DNA of 58,360 bases, taken from the NCBI RefSeq assembly GCF_050176255.1, contig NZ_JBFXIE010000017.1; one strand, written 5' to 3'. Both the position numbers and the translations under genes were made by a program. Positions 8,937-17,490 of this stretch are shown here, one piece after another (position 1 is the stretch's first letter; each line of letters opens with the position of its first letter). The notes below the pieces were generated by a model, which saw only the letters and a program-made list of their open reading frames with translations, ran no database searches and was not told the origin of the DNA. The stretch is from JBFXIE01 sp050176255 (lineage in GTDB: Bacteria; Pseudomonadota; Gammaproteobacteria; Burkholderiales; Burkholderiaceae_C).

Positions 8937-9046
8937 CATTTCTCCGTCGCTGCTGGCAGCAGCAGCCTGTTGCAGGTTGCCCGTTATGGCTTGCACCCGG
9001 CCGCTGCGCCCTCTTGCGAGAGATGCGCGACCTCATTTGTTCCAAT

Positions 9047-10186
9047 ATGTATCCTATGATACCCACTCCCACCGATCATGACGCCCCGAAAAGCCCTGTG
9101 CGAGTGCTGCATCTTGAGGACTCTGCCGCAGACCACGCGCTGGTGCGCCTGACCCTGCGCCGCGCGGGCATGCCGCACGAAATCCGCCAGACCGACACGC
9201 TGGAAGGCTTCACGCAGTGGCTGCACGACGAGGCCTTCGACCTGATTTTGGCCGACTATCGCCTGCCCGGGTTCACGGCGCTGGATGCCTGGCGCATTGT
9301 CGAGCAGCAGCCCGCACATCCGCCCTTCGTGCTGCTGTCGGGCGCGATCGGCGAGGCCGCGGCCGTCGATGCGATGCGCCTGGGCATTGCCGACTACCTG
9401 CTCAAGGATGACATGGCCCGCCTGCCCCACGTGCTGGCGCGCGCCATCGAGGTGGCCGAGGCCCGGCGCGCGCGCGAGCAGGCCGCAGCCGACCTTGCCG
9501 AGTCCCAGCAGCGCCTGGCCGACCTGGCCGAGCACCTGCAGACCTCCATCGAAGAAGAGCGCGCCGCCATTGCGCGCGAGATCCACGACGACATTGGCGG
9601 CGCCCTGGCTGCGGTGAAGTTCGACCTGGCCTGGATAGGCCGCCATGCGCAGGCTGACGGCCTGCGCGAGCACGCCGCCACCGCCACCGAGATGCTGCAG
9701 CATGCCATCGACGCCAGCCAGCGCCTGATGATGAACCTGCGCCCGCCGGTGCTGGACCAGGGCCTGGTGGCCGCGGTGCGCTGGCTGGCCGAAACCTTCG
9801 AGCGGCGCACCCGTATCCGCGTACGCCTGACCACCAGCCGCGAGGCGCTGGACGTGCCCAGCGCGCTGCAACTGGTGGCCTACCGCACGGCACAAGAGGC
9901 GCTGACCAATGTGCACAAGCACGCGCAGGCGGCCCAGGTGCACATTGACCTGTCCGACCACGAGCAAGTGCTGACGCTGGAAGTGACCGATGACGGCTGC
10001 GGCATCGCGCCCGGCATGCTGCAAAAATCGCGCTCGTTCGGCCTTCGCGGCCTGCAAGAGCGTGCCCGCCGCGCCGGCGGCTGGATGGACATCAGCAGCC
10101 GCCCGGGTAGCGGCACGTCCATCATCATGACCGTGCCGCTGACCCAACAGCAAACGCCCGCCGGCGACCAAGGAGACACCCCGTGA
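9047..10186 (+). CDS. Cytoplasmic receiver-histidine kinase (NarX type)
   Basis: Hybrid-like kinase with an N-terminal receiver domain (about 15-130, phospho-acceptor Asp in LILADYRLPGF, but Lys-Asp-Asp in place of the usual KP). A coiled-coil follows (about 135-175), then HisKA_3 with the phosphorylated His in AREIHDDIGG and HATPase_c (ALTNVHKHA, DDGCGIAPG, FGLRGLQERA). There is no membrane segment, so it must sense internal signals or receive phosphate through its own receiver. The start is uncertain: ATG at 9047, ATG at 9056 or TTG at 9014. It overlaps its response regulator by 4 nt and is divergent from the che operon. Confidence 0.85.
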   Translation: MYPMIPTPTDHDAPKSPVRVLHLEDSAADHALVRLTLRRAGMPHEIRQTDTLEGFTQWLHDEAFDLILADYRLPGFTALDAWRIVEQQPAHPPFVLLSGAIGEAAAVDAMRLGIADYLLKDDMARLPHVLARAIEVAEARRAREQAAADLAESQQRLADLAEHLQTSIEEERAAIAREIHDDIGGALAAVKFDLAWIGRHAQADGLREHAATATEMLQHAIDASQRLMMNLRPPVLDQGLVAAVRWLAETFERRTRIRVRLTTSREALDVPSALQLVAYRTAQEALTNVHKHAQAAQVHIDLSDHEQVLTLEVTDDGCGIAPGMLQKSRSFGLRGLQERARRAGGWMDISSRPGSGTSIIMTVPLTQQQTPAGDQGDTP

Positions 10187-10812
10187 TCAACGTAGTGCTA
10201 TGCGACGACCACGCCGTGCTGCGGCGCGGCATACGCGACACGCTGACCGAGTCGCCCGACATCTGCGTGACCGGCGAGGCCGGCAGCTACCCCGAGCTGC
10301 GCGAGGTGCTGCGCACCGCCGCCTGCGACGTGCTGCTGCTGGATCTGAACCTGCCCGGGCGCAGCGGCCTGGAGGTGATGGCCAGCCTGAGAGAGACGCA
10401 CCCCGACATCAAGGTGCTGATCGTCTCGATGTACCCCGAAGACCAATACGCGCTGCGCTGTCTGAAGGCTGGCGCGCACGGCTACGCCAACAAGGCGGGC
10501 GACCCGGTGCAGCTGATTGCCGCGGTACAGACCATCGTGCAGGGGCGCAAATACCTCACGCCCGAGGTGGCGCAGCTGCTGGCCGACAGCCTGGCCCAGC
10601 CTACGCCCGAGCTGCCGCACGAGTCGCTGTCCGAGCGCGAGCTGCAAACACTGGTGAAAATGGCTTCAGGCAAGCGCCTGTCGGACATTGCGCAAGAGCT
10701 GATGCTCAGCCCCAAGACCGTGAGCGTGTACCGTGCCCGCGTGCTCGAAAAGCTCAAGCTGGCCAACAACGCCGAGCTGACGGTCTATGCCATTCGTAAC
10801 AAGCTGGTATGA
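10183..10812 (+). CDS. LuxR/NarL-family response regulator
   Basis: 209 residues, GTG start overlapping the kinase stop. The receiver domain (1-120) has CDDH, phospho-acceptor Asp in LLLDLNLPGRSG and a Lys in ANKAGDP. A GerE-type helix-turn-helix (about 145-205) has SERELQTLVKMASG and SPKTVSVYRARVLEKL. Clearly the cognate partner of the kinase at 9047-10186. Its position inside the flagellar locus suggests control of motility genes, but no target site is evident. Confidence 0.93.
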   Translation: MINVVLCDDHAVLRRGIRDTLTESPDICVTGEAGSYPELREVLRTAACDVLLLDLNLPGRSGLEVMASLRETHPDIKVLIVSMYPEDQYALRCLKAGAHGYANKAGDPVQLIAAVQTIVQGRKYLTPEVAQLLADSLAQPTPELPHESLSERELQTLVKMASGKRLSDIAQELMLSPKTVSVYRARVLEKLKLANNAELTVYAIRNKLV

Positions 10813-10872
10813 AAACCATAGCATCCAGCGCTTGATACGCAATGGCTGACGCCGGATTTGGTTTGGTTTTTC
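10813..10872. repeat. Intergenic repeat, degenerate copy
   Basis: ATAGCATCCAGCGCTTGATA plus the following GGCTGACGCCGG and T-rich end resemble the repeat family of this window. It immediately follows the response-regulator stop codon and could act in 3'-end formation. Confidence 0.4.
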
Positions 10873-10950
10873 TGCGCACCGGTCACGCCCCGGCGCCCAA
10901 CCACGGGCGCGCAGCCCCCCCCAGCTGGCCACAGAGCACCAGAATGTGAG

Positions 10951-11004
10951 CCTATTAGGCCTGTAGCCCTTGTCAAACCAGCGCAGGCAGCTATTATTTT
11001 TGAA
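10951..11004. repeat. Intergenic repeat, copy between RR gene and fliR
   Basis: Contains AGGCCTGTAGCCCTTGTC and CAGCGCAGGCAGCTATTATT, the standard arms of the repeat in one orientation. It lies between the convergent ends of the response regulator and fliR. Confidence 0.6.
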
Positions 11005-11025
11005 TAATCTTTCGCTGCGGCACGC

Positions 11026-11796
11026 CTATCGCCGCGCAGCAAACAAGTCGATGGACTGCTGCAACAGCGTCAGCATGGGCTGCTCCAGCATGGGCAGCAT
11101 GGCAGTGATGCCGAGCATGCCCACGGTCAGCGTGACCGGAAAGCCCACGGCGTAGATGTTCATCTGCGGCGCCACGCGCGAGATGATGCCCATCGTCACG
11201 TTGACGAACAGCAGCAAGGCAATCAGGGGCAGCGCAATCCACAGCGCGCCGGAAAACAGCGACGCGCCCAGCTCGTGCAGCCGCATCTGGCCCACCACCT
11301 GCAGGAAGTTGCCGCTGACGGGAAAGCGCTCGAAGCTGTCCACCACGGCCATCAGCACCATGAGGTGGCCGTTGATCACCACGAACAGCAGCATGGTGAT
11401 GTTGCCGAAGAACCGCGCCACAGCGCTCACCTGCGCGTTGCTAGCGGGGTCGAAGAAAGACGCAAAGTTCAGGCCCATCTGCAGGCCGATGACCTCGCCC
11501 GCCAGCTCGACGGCCGTGAACACCAGCCGCACCGCAAAGCCCATGGCCAGCCCCACGCCCACCTGCTGCACCACGGCGCCAGCGGCCTCGCGGCTGTTCA
11601 GGCCGATGACCGGCTGCTCGGGCAGCACCGCCTGCGCGCACACCGCCACCACAAAGGCCAGGCCGATGCGCGTGCGCAGCGGAATCACCCGCATGGAAAA
11701 CACCGGCGCCGACGTGAACAGCGCCAGCACGCGCAAGAACGGCCACAGCACCGGCGACAGCCAGGCCATGATCTGCGCCTCGGTGAAGGTGATCAA
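11026..11796 (-). CDS. fliR: FliR flagellar export gate protein
   Basis: Inner-membrane component of the flagellar type III export gate, with FliP, FliQ, FlhB and FlhA. About six hydrophobic segments are visible in 256 residues. The conserved ELAGEVIGLQMGLNFASFFDP stretch (about 105-125) and VAPQMNIYAVGFP are family signatures. The TTG at 11796, 5 nt after the fliQ stop, is chosen because similarity starts at ITFTEAQ; the open frame continues upstream over fliQ without FliR-like sequence. Last gene of the leftward fliLMNOPQR operon. Confidence 0.95.
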   Translation of the reverse strand: MITFTEAQIMAWLSPVLWPFLRVLALFTSAPVFSMRVIPLRTRIGLAFVVAVCAQAVLPEQPVIGLNSREAAGAVVQQVGVGLAMGFAVRLVFTAVELAGEVIGLQMGLNFASFFDPASNAQVSAVARFFGNITMLLFVVINGHLMVLMAVVDSFERFPVSGNFLQVVGQMRLHELGASLFSGALWIALPLIALLLFVNVTMGIISRVAPQMNIYAVGFPVTLTVGMLGITAMLPMLEQPMLTLLQQSIDLFAARR

Positions 11797-11801
11797 GGCG
11801 G

Positions 11802-12071
11802 CTACCCGACCACGGTGGGAATGGCCTCGATCGTGCGGCGCAGGTAGTCCACCAGCGTGGTGAGCATCCACGGCCCGACCACGGCAAACACCACCATGGC
11901 CGCCACCAGTTTGGGCACGAAGGCCAGCGTGGCCTCGTGAATCTGCGTCACGGCCTGGAAAATGCTGACCAGCAGACCGACGGCCAGCACCACGCCCAGC
12001 ACCGGCATGGAGATCATCAGCAGCAGGGTGAGGGCCTCGCGGCCCATGGTGAGAACGAACTGCGGGGTCAT
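11802..12071 (-). CDS. fliQ: FliQ flagellar export gate protein
   Basis: 89 residues with two long hydrophobic segments and the FliQ signature AVGLLVSIFQAVTQIHEATL followed by FVPKLVAA. It forms part of the export-gate helical assembly in the MS-ring. ATG at 12071, 10 nt after fliP. Confidence 0.96.
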   Translation of the reverse strand: MTPQFVLTMGREALTLLLMISMPVLGVVLAVGLLVSIFQAVTQIHEATLAFVPKLVAAMVVFAVVGPWMLTTLVDYLRRTIEAIPTVVG

Positions 12072-12081
12072 GAGAAATCCT

Positions 12082-12858
12082 TCATGTGGCGAAGCTTGCC
12101 GCCAGCGAGCCGATCAGCAGGTTCCAGCCATCGGCCAGCACGAACAGCATGAGCTTGAACGGCAGCGCCACCAGCACCGGCGACAGCATCATCATGCCCA
12201 GCGACATGAGCACGCTGGACACCACCATGTCGATGATGAGAAACGGGATGAAGATCATGAAGCCGATCTGGAAGGCGGTCTTCAGCTCGCTGGTGACGAA
12301 GGCCGGCACCAGCACGCGCAGCGGCGCGGTCTCGGCCGATACGCCCTCGGGCAGCCGGGCCAGGCGCGCAAACAGCGCAAAGTCGGACTGGCGCGTCTGC
12401 CGGAGCATGAAGCCGCGCATGGGCTCCTCGGCCTTTTGCACCGCTTGCTCGAAGGTGAGCGCATTGGTGGTGTAGGGCAGATAGGCGTCCTGGTACACCT
12501 TGTCCAGCGTCGGCCCCATGACGAACAGCGTTAGAAACAGCGACAGGCCGATGATCACCTGGTTGGGCGGCGCCTGCTGCGTGCCCAGCGCCTGGCGCAG
12601 CAGCGACAGCACGATCACGATGCGCGTGAAGCCGGTCATCATCAGCAGCACCGCCGGCAGGAACGACAGCGCGGTGAAGAACAGCAGCGTCTGGATGGGC
12701 ACCGAATAGCTGGTGCCGCCCGGCCCCGAGCCAATCACCAGCGGCAGCGCGCCCTGGTCTTGCGCCAGTGCCGGCGCGCACGCGGCGGCGCACGCCAGCA
12801 GCGCGCCCCAGCGCAGGGCGCGCCCGAAGGGGCGCATGGGTGTCGCGCACTCAGCCAT
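12082..12858 (-). CDS. fliP: FliP flagellar export gate protein
   Basis: 258 residues. An N-terminal signal peptide (about 1-33, ending ACAPALAQ) is typical of FliP. Four membrane helices follow, with signature motifs SFLPAVLLMMTGFTRIVIVL, the GPTLD loop and FIPFLIIDMVVSSVLMSLGM. The ATG at 12858 overlaps the end of fliO by 8 nt; the longer open frame upstream to 12978 is a shadow of fliO. Confidence 0.96.
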   Translation of the reverse strand: MAECATPMRPFGRALRWGALLACAAACAPALAQDQGALPLVIGSGPGGTSYSVPIQTLLFFTALSFLPAVLLMMTGFTRIVIVLSLLRQALGTQQAPPNQVIIGLSLFLTLFVMGPTLDKVYQDAYLPYTTNALTFEQAVQKAEEPMRGFMLRQTRQSDFALFARLARLPEGVSAETAPLRVLVPAFVTSELKTAFQIGFMIFIPFLIIDMVVSSVLMSLGMMMLSPVLVALPFKLMLFVLADGWNLLIGSLAASFAT

Positions 12859-13276
12859 GGAACACCCCTCCCTGCGAGCCGTCCGCGGCTGGCGGGTTGT
12901 GCGGGTTGTGAGGGTTATGCAGTTGCGCCTGGGCCGTGGCCATTGCGCCGGCAAACGATGGCGCTGCCGCTGCTGCACCGCTGGCTGCGCCGGGCTGCGC
13001 CGGCAGCACGTGCAGGCAGTTGATCTGCTGAGCCGTCACGCCCAGCACCAGCACGGTGCGCTGCTGGGCCGGGCCCACTTCAACGGTCACCACGCGCTGC
13101 TGCGGCCCCACGGCCACGGCCGACAGCACACGCGCGGCCGCCCCGGCGGGCGACTGCAAACCTGCCTGGCGCTGCTGCAGCCGGCGAATGAGCCACGGCA
13201 GCGCCGCCAGCGCGCCGACGAACAGCACCACCAGCAGCAGCGTCTGCGTGAAGCCCGGGTTATCCACGGCTGACAC
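12851..13276 (-). CDS. fliO: FliO flagellar biosynthesis protein
   Basis: Small bitopic membrane protein that helps FliP ring assembly. One hydrophobic segment (about 12-29) is followed by a basic stretch and a cytoplasmic domain with VGPQQRVVTVEVG and ALGVTAQQINCLH-like motifs of the family. A GTG start at 13276 overlaps the fliN stop (13260) by 17 nt; a second GTG at 13267 is possible. The poorly conserved C-terminus contains an HNPHNPHNP triplet repeat. Confidence 0.88.
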   Translation of the reverse strand: MSAVDNPGFTQTLLLVVLFVGALAALPWLIRRLQQRQAGLQSPAGAAARVLSAVAVGPQQRVVTVEVGPAQQRTVLVLGVTAQQINCLHVLPAQPGAASGAAAAAPSFAGAMATAQAQLHNPHNPHNPPAADGSQGGVFHG

Positions 13277-13721
13277 GGCGCAGGCGCTCGGACGGCGTGA
13301 CCACGTCGGTCAGGCGGATGCCGAACTTGTCGTTCACCACCACCACCTCGCCCTGGGCGATGAGGTAGCCATTGACCAGCACATCCATGGGCTCGCCGGC
13401 CAGCGCATCCAGCTCGACCACCGAGCCCTGGGCCAGCTGCAGGATGTACTTGATCGGCACCTTGGTGCGGCCCAGCTCCACCGACAGCTGCACCGGGATG
13501 TCCAGCACCATGTTGATGTCGTGCACCGGCGGCTCGCCGCCGCCGCTGTAGGGGCGGGCGGCGGGCTCGCCCGACAGCGGGCCGCCCATCTCCATGGCCT
13601 GGGCCTGCTCGTCGGCGTTTTTCTGCTCCTGAAGCGCCTCGGCCCAACCGGCAAATGGATCGTCTGCGGCCGATGCGCCGTCGCCGGCAGGGTTGTCGTT
13701 GTGGTCGGATTCAGTGGACAT
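13260..13721 (-). CDS. fliN: FliN flagellar switch protein
   Basis: C-ring component, 153 residues. An acidic, low-complexity N-terminal half precedes the SpoA-like domain (about 75-150) with DIPVQLSVELGRTK, LAQGSVVELD, GEPMDVLVNG and IAQGEVVVV. The ATG at 13721 overlaps the fliM stop by 11 nt (ATGTCCACTGA), indicating translational coupling. Confidence 0.96.
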   Translation of the reverse strand: MSTESDHNDNPAGDGASAADDPFAGWAEALQEQKNADEQAQAMEMGGPLSGEPAARPYSGGGEPPVHDINMVLDIPVQLSVELGRTKVPIKYILQLAQGSVVELDALAGEPMDVLVNGYLIAQGEVVVVNDKFGIRLTDVVTPSERLRRVSRG

Positions 13722-14715
13722 TCTTTTCTCCCACCCAGTGCGCGTCGGTACTGCGCAGGCTTTCTTCGATGCGGATTGCGTACTTGGAGTTGTGCGTGCC
13801 GTAGCGGCATTCAAAAATGGGCACTCCCTCGATGGAGGCCTGGATGCGCGGCTGGCGCTCCAGCTCGATGAAGTCGCCCGGCTTCATGGCCAGCAGCTGC
13901 TCCACGGTGGCGTCGGCGCGCGCCAGCTCGGCCACCAGGGTGACCTCGGCGGCCTGGATCTCGCGCGTGAGCACCCGCACCCAGCGGCGGTCCACCTCGA
14001 TCGCGTCGCCCTGCACGCTGGAATACAGCACGTCGCGGATGGGCTCCAGCGTGGCGTAGGGCATGCAGATGTGAATGGCGCCGGCCAGGTCGCCAATCTC
14101 CAGCTGGAAGGCCGTGGACACCACGATCTCGCTGGGCGTGGCAATGTTGGCAAACTGCGGCTGCATCTCCGAGCGCTGGTAGGCCAGCTCCAGCGGGTAA
14201 ATGCCCTGCCAGGCTTTCTTGTACTCGGCGCAGATCACGTCCACCAGGCGGTTGATCACGCGCTGCTCGGTGGCCGAGAAGTCGCGCCCCTCGATGCGGG
14301 TCTGGAACTTGCCCGCGCCGCCGTACAGCGTGTCGATGATGCCGAACACCAGCGACGGCTCGCACACCACCAGGCCGCTGCCGCGCAGAGGCCGGATGGC
14401 GACGATGTTGAAGTTGGTGGGCACCACCAGCTCGCGCAAGAAAGCGCTGTAGCGCTGCACCGATACCGTGCCCACGGCGATCTCGGGGCTGCGGCGGATG
14501 AAATTGAACAGTCCGATGCGGAAGTTGCGCGCAAACCGCTCGTTGACGATTTCCATCGTCGGCATGCGGCCGCGCACGATGCGCTCCTGGCTGGAGATGT
14601 CGTAATTGCGGACGGCGCCCGCCTCGATCTCCTCCTTGACCGTCTTCTGGCTCTCGCCCGTCACGCCCTCCAGCAGGGCATCGACCTCTTCCTGGGACAG
14701 AAAGGAATCACTCAT
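13711..14715 (-). CDS. fliM: FliM flagellar switch protein
   Basis: C-ring protein that binds phosphorylated CheY. The N-terminus carries the CheY-binding peptide (FLSQEEVDALL, residues 4-14), followed by the CheC-like middle domain and a C-terminal SpoA-like domain (about 250-325). 334 residues, normal length. Starts 15 nt after fliL. Confidence 0.97.
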   Translation of the reverse strand: MSDSFLSQEEVDALLEGVTGESQKTVKEEIEAGAVRNYDISSQERIVRGRMPTMEIVNERFARNFRIGLFNFIRRSPEIAVGTVSVQRYSAFLRELVVPTNFNIVAIRPLRGSGLVVCEPSLVFGIIDTLYGGAGKFQTRIEGRDFSATEQRVINRLVDVICAEYKKAWQGIYPLELAYQRSEMQPQFANIATPSEIVVSTAFQLEIGDLAGAIHICMPYATLEPIRDVLYSSVQGDAIEVDRRWVRVLTREIQAAEVTLVAELARADATVEQLLAMKPGDFIELERQPRIQASIEGVPIFECRYGTHNSKYAIRIEESLRSTDAHWVGEKNVH

Positions 14716-14730
14716 GGCTCACGCCCTTCC

Positions 14731-15351
14731 TCACTGGATGATGAAGCTGGAAAACAGCACCTGCCGCACAGGGTTGTTGTCCACCGGCGGCTCAAAGTCT
14801 TCGTCACTCCCGTCATCGGCGGAGTTGGCCGCACGCTTGCGCGGCTTGGGCACCTTGTAGCCCAGCGGGCGCGAAACCTCGCGCCGGATGTCCACGGCCA
14901 GCTGCTCCTTGCCCTCGCGGGTGAGCAGCTCGTCCGTCGTGCGCTGCGACACCAGCATCAACACGCCACTGCGTATGCTGGGCATATAGGTCTTGACCAG
15001 GTCGGCGGTCTTGCTGTCGGCCAGCTCCAGCGTGATGCCCACCTGGGCGAAACGATCGCCGCCGGGGTCGGCCAGGTTGACCACCATGTTCTCCATGGGC
15101 AAAAAGGTCGGGGGAGTCTTGGGCGCCTTGGAGGCCGTCTGGCTGGTGCGGGCGGCGGGCTCGTCGGCCTCGTCGCCGGCATTGCGACTGGACAGCATCA
15201 CCCAGGCCGCGGCGCCGCCGGCGACGAGCAGCACCACGAGAACCACCAAAATGATGATCAGCTTCTTACTATTGGCCGGGGCAGCGGTGGGTTCGGACAC
15301 GTCAGGGCTTTCTTGCGCAACAGATGCGTGACTGGAGTCTAAAGTCGGCAT
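14731..15351 (-). CDS. fliL: FliL basal-body-associated protein
   Basis: Single-pass inner-membrane protein near the stator. A cytoplasmic N-terminus, one hydrophobic helix (about 30-52) and the periplasmic FliL domain (MVVNLADPGGDRFAQVGITL onwards) are visible. ATG at 15351 (MPTLDSS) preferred, with an in-frame ATG nine codons upstream at 15378. First gene of the fliLMNOPQR operon; a candidate promoter lies 40-80 nt upstream. Confidence 0.93.
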   Translation of the reverse strand: MPTLDSSHASVAQESPDVSEPTAAPANSKKLIIILVVLVVLLVAGGAAAWVMLSSRNAGDEADEPAARTSQTASKAPKTPPTFLPMENMVVNLADPGGDRFAQVGITLELADSKTADLVKTYMPSIRSGVLMLVSQRTTDELLTREGKEQLAVDIRREVSRPLGYKVPKPRKRAANSADDGSDEDFEPPVDNNPVRQVLFSSFIIQ

Positions 15352-15653
15352 CAGGGCGGACCTGCTGCGGCCCGCCATTTGCCGGATGGCCGATTATTGA
15401 ACGCGGCGCCCCCGATTGATCCGCGGAATAAGAGTCCAAAACCCGGGTTTTCGGTGACTTGGCGCCACCACCCTTGCGCCCGGCATGGATGCGGGGCGTG
15501 TTTTCAACCCGGATTCACCGTCGGGCTTGGCGCCAGATTCAGGTATTGGCAGCGGGGGGCGCAACGAGGCCGCCGCAGGCCATTGCAGCGCCCGCTGAAA
15601 GCGGCCGCGCCCCGGGCCGAGCACCCGGCCTAGGGCTGGCGCGACGGCAGCGG
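15352..15653. other. fliK-fliL intergenic region
   Basis: About 300 bases without a supported gene. The leftward promoter box for fliL lies at 15393-15431. The remainder is GC-rich, with several short inverted repeats but no clear T-tracted terminator for fliK. Confidence 0.5.
15393..15431 (-). promoter_or_regulatory. Candidate fliL operon promoter (shared flagellar class)
   Basis: Minus strand: box TTATTCCGCG (15422-15431), 23 nt, then AATAAT (15393-15398) followed by CGG. The same arrangement, with 22 nt, precedes flhB, flgB, fliE and fliF. It is a candidate activator-dependent early/middle flagellar promoter; the activator is not identified. Confidence 0.5.
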
Positions 15654-17006
15654 TCAGACAAAAATATCCACCGAACGCTCGCCCACACCGCCCCGTGCGT
15701 GCGCCCCTTGGCCTGCCGGCGTGGCCGCCTGCACGCTGGCCTGGCGTGCGCCGCGGCGGCCATCGTCACGCCCGCCCTGGCGCGACGGGTCGCCGCCGCC
15801 ACCGGACATGCCCACCGTCACGCCCGCCAGCTGCAGCCCTTCGCGCTGCAGCATGGCGCGCAGCTCGGCCGCGCCGGTGTCCAGCAGCTGGCGCGCCTCG
15901 GCCTGGTCGCTGCGGAAGGTGACATGGGCCTCATCGCCCGTCAGCGTCACCTTCACCTCCACCGGCTGGCCGCCCTGGTCCAGGGTCAGCTCGGCGTTCT
16001 GGGTTTTCTGGTGCACCCAGTAGGCCACCTGCTCGGCCAGCTGATCCTCGGTGCTGGCCATGCCGGCCTGCGCGGCATCGGGCATGGCTTCGGCGGCATC
16101 CGCCACGCTGGGTGACTGCGGCTCCAGGCCTTGCCCCGCGGCGGCGTCGCCACCCCGAGGCGCAGCCCATGCGTCGCCCCCCAGCGCCGCACCGGCCATG
16201 GCGCCTGCCGCACCCACCGCTGCAACGCCCGCAGCGGGCGCCGCCGGTTCACCCGCCAGCTCGGCGGCAGGTTGCGCCGCGGCACTGCCACCGTCGCGCC
16301 GACCGGCCAGGCCCGTGGCCTGCACCATCACCGGCCCCATCACCAGCCCCTGGGTCACCTGGGTCGTGGCGGCTGCCGCCCGCTCCAGGCCTGCCTCGGC
16401 GGCCAGCTTGCCGCCGCCCACGCCCAGGGCCGCGGACGGCGCCCCGACAGCATCCAGCGCCGATGCCAATCCGCGCGGCAACCCGCCACGGCCCGCAGGC
16501 GCTGCGGCAAAGCGGCCCGCCGGCCTGCCCGGCTCCTGCGAGTGCCCCCCCGCGTCCAGCTGCGCCGTCTGGCCCACCAGCGTGTCCTGCCCGGGACGAA
16601 CCAGCCCCAGGCCCATGCGCGCTGCCAGGGCGTCAGGTTCGGCGCCCGCCAGACCTGCCGGCGCCCCCCCCAAAAAAGCCCCGGGCTGCAGCCCAGCCAG
16701 CAGCGCGGTTTGCAGGTCCGGCGGAGGCAGGCCGGTTGCAGCCGGCGTGTCCTGCTGCACTTGGGCGGCAGGCAGGACGCTGGCCAGGGCGTCGCCCGCC
16801 TCACTGCCCGCCTCACTGCCCAGGGCACTACCCAGGTCACTGCCAAGGTCGCCCCCCAGGGCGGCCAGCAGCAGCGCGAAACCGTCGCCTGGGGCGGCAG
16901 GCTGCACACCGTCCTGCGCGGCGCCGGTCTTGCCCGTGGCGCCGCGGGCGGCGCGGGTTTCATGCGCGCCGTGCTGCGCGGGGGTGGAAAGATGGGTCTT
17001 TTCCAT
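15654..17006 (-). CDS. fliK: FliK hook-length control protein
   Basis: Secreted molecular ruler that switches export specificity through FlhB. 450 residues, strongly Ala/Gly/Pro-rich in the N-terminal two thirds as is usual for FliK. The conserved C-terminal Flg_hook domain (about 315-415) includes LTLDQGGQPVEVKVTLTGDE and LRAMLQREGLQLAGVTV. ATG at 17006 is chosen: an AGGAG lies 8 nt upstream, and it overlaps the fliJ stop region. A 12-bp tandem repeat at 16801-16860 encodes LGSD/LGSA/LGSE-like tetrapeptides. Confidence 0.92.
   Translation of the reverse strand: MEKTHLSTPAQHGAHETRAARGATGKTGAAQDGVQPAAPGDGFALLLAALGGDLGSDLGSALGSEAGSEAGDALASVLPAAQVQQDTPAATGLPPPDLQTALLAGLQPGAFLGGAPAGLAGAEPDALAARMGLGLVRPGQDTLVGQTAQLDAGGHSQEPGRPAGRFAAAPAGRGGLPRGLASALDAVGAPSAALGVGGGKLAAEAGLERAAAATTQVTQGLVMGPVMVQATGLAGRRDGGSAAAQPAAELAGEPAAPAAGVAAVGAAGAMAGAALGGDAWAAPRGGDAAAGQGLEPQSPSVADAAEAMPDAAQAGMASTEDQLAEQVAYWVHQKTQNAELTLDQGGQPVEVKVTLTGDEAHVTFRSDQAEARQLLDTGAAELRAMLQREGLQLAGVTVGMSGGGGDPSRQGGRDDGRRGARQASVQAATPAGQGAHARGGVGERSVDIFV
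16801..16860. repeat. 12-bp tandem repeat in fliK
   Basis: Five 12-bp units with consensus TCACTGCCCAGG (TCACTGCCCGCC, TCACTGCCCAGG, GCACTACCCAGG, TCACTGCCAAGG, TCGCCCCCCAGG), with a weaker sixth unit before 16801. Length changes would stay in frame, adding or removing four residues of the ruler domain. Confidence 0.85.
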
Positions 17007-17008
17007 GA

Positions 17009-17461
17009 TCAATGCTCCTGGTCCTGGGGCCGGTTCACGCGCAGGGATGCGCGCTCGTCGGTCTGTTTCTGGTCGCGGCGCTGCTGCTGCAGCGCCAATT
17101 CAGTGCGGCGGCGCTCCAGCACCTTGCGCAGGCTGGCCAGGCGCAGCTCGGCCTGCAGCAGTGCCTGGCGCGCCCTGTCCACGCGCGCGTCCTGCCCGCT
17201 GACCACGCCGTTTTGCAGGCCGATGGCGTGATCGAGCCGGCCCATGAACTGATAGTGGTGAAACATCACCTCGGGCTGCATGGCGCCGCCGGTCTTCGCC
17301 CCCCAGCGTCCCTGCGTCTCGGCGGCGTAGCCGGTCAGCTGACTCAGCTGCGCCTGCGCCGCCTGGCGGGCGCCTTGCGCATCCTTGAGCGCCTGGCGCG
17401 CCGCGTCGCGCTGGCGCTGCGCCAGATCGACGGCCACTTCAAAGGCTTTCAGTGAGGACAT
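17009..17461 (-). CDS. fliJ: FliJ flagellar export chaperone
   Basis: 150 residues, almost entirely a charged coiled coil (heptad-rich, many Gln/Arg/Glu), as expected for FliJ, the central stalk-like partner of the FliI hexamer. The ATG at 17461 (MSSLKAFEVAVDLA) is chosen; the open frame runs further upstream but over the fliI end. Lies between fliI and fliK as usual. Confidence 0.9.
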   Translation of the reverse strand: MSSLKAFEVAVDLAQRQRDAARQALKDAQGARQAAQAQLSQLTGYAAETQGRWGAKTGGAMQPEVMFHHYQFMGRLDHAIGLQNGVVSGQDARVDRARQALLQAELRLASLRKVLERRRTELALQQQRRDQKQTDERASLRVNRPQDQEH

Positions 17462-17490
17462 ACGGCGTGCCTTTTCATGGCGTCGGACTC

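Noticed and set aside
15615..15660. Rho-independent terminator directly after fliK
   Set aside because: Only GC-rich, with short imperfect inverted repeats and no T tract.
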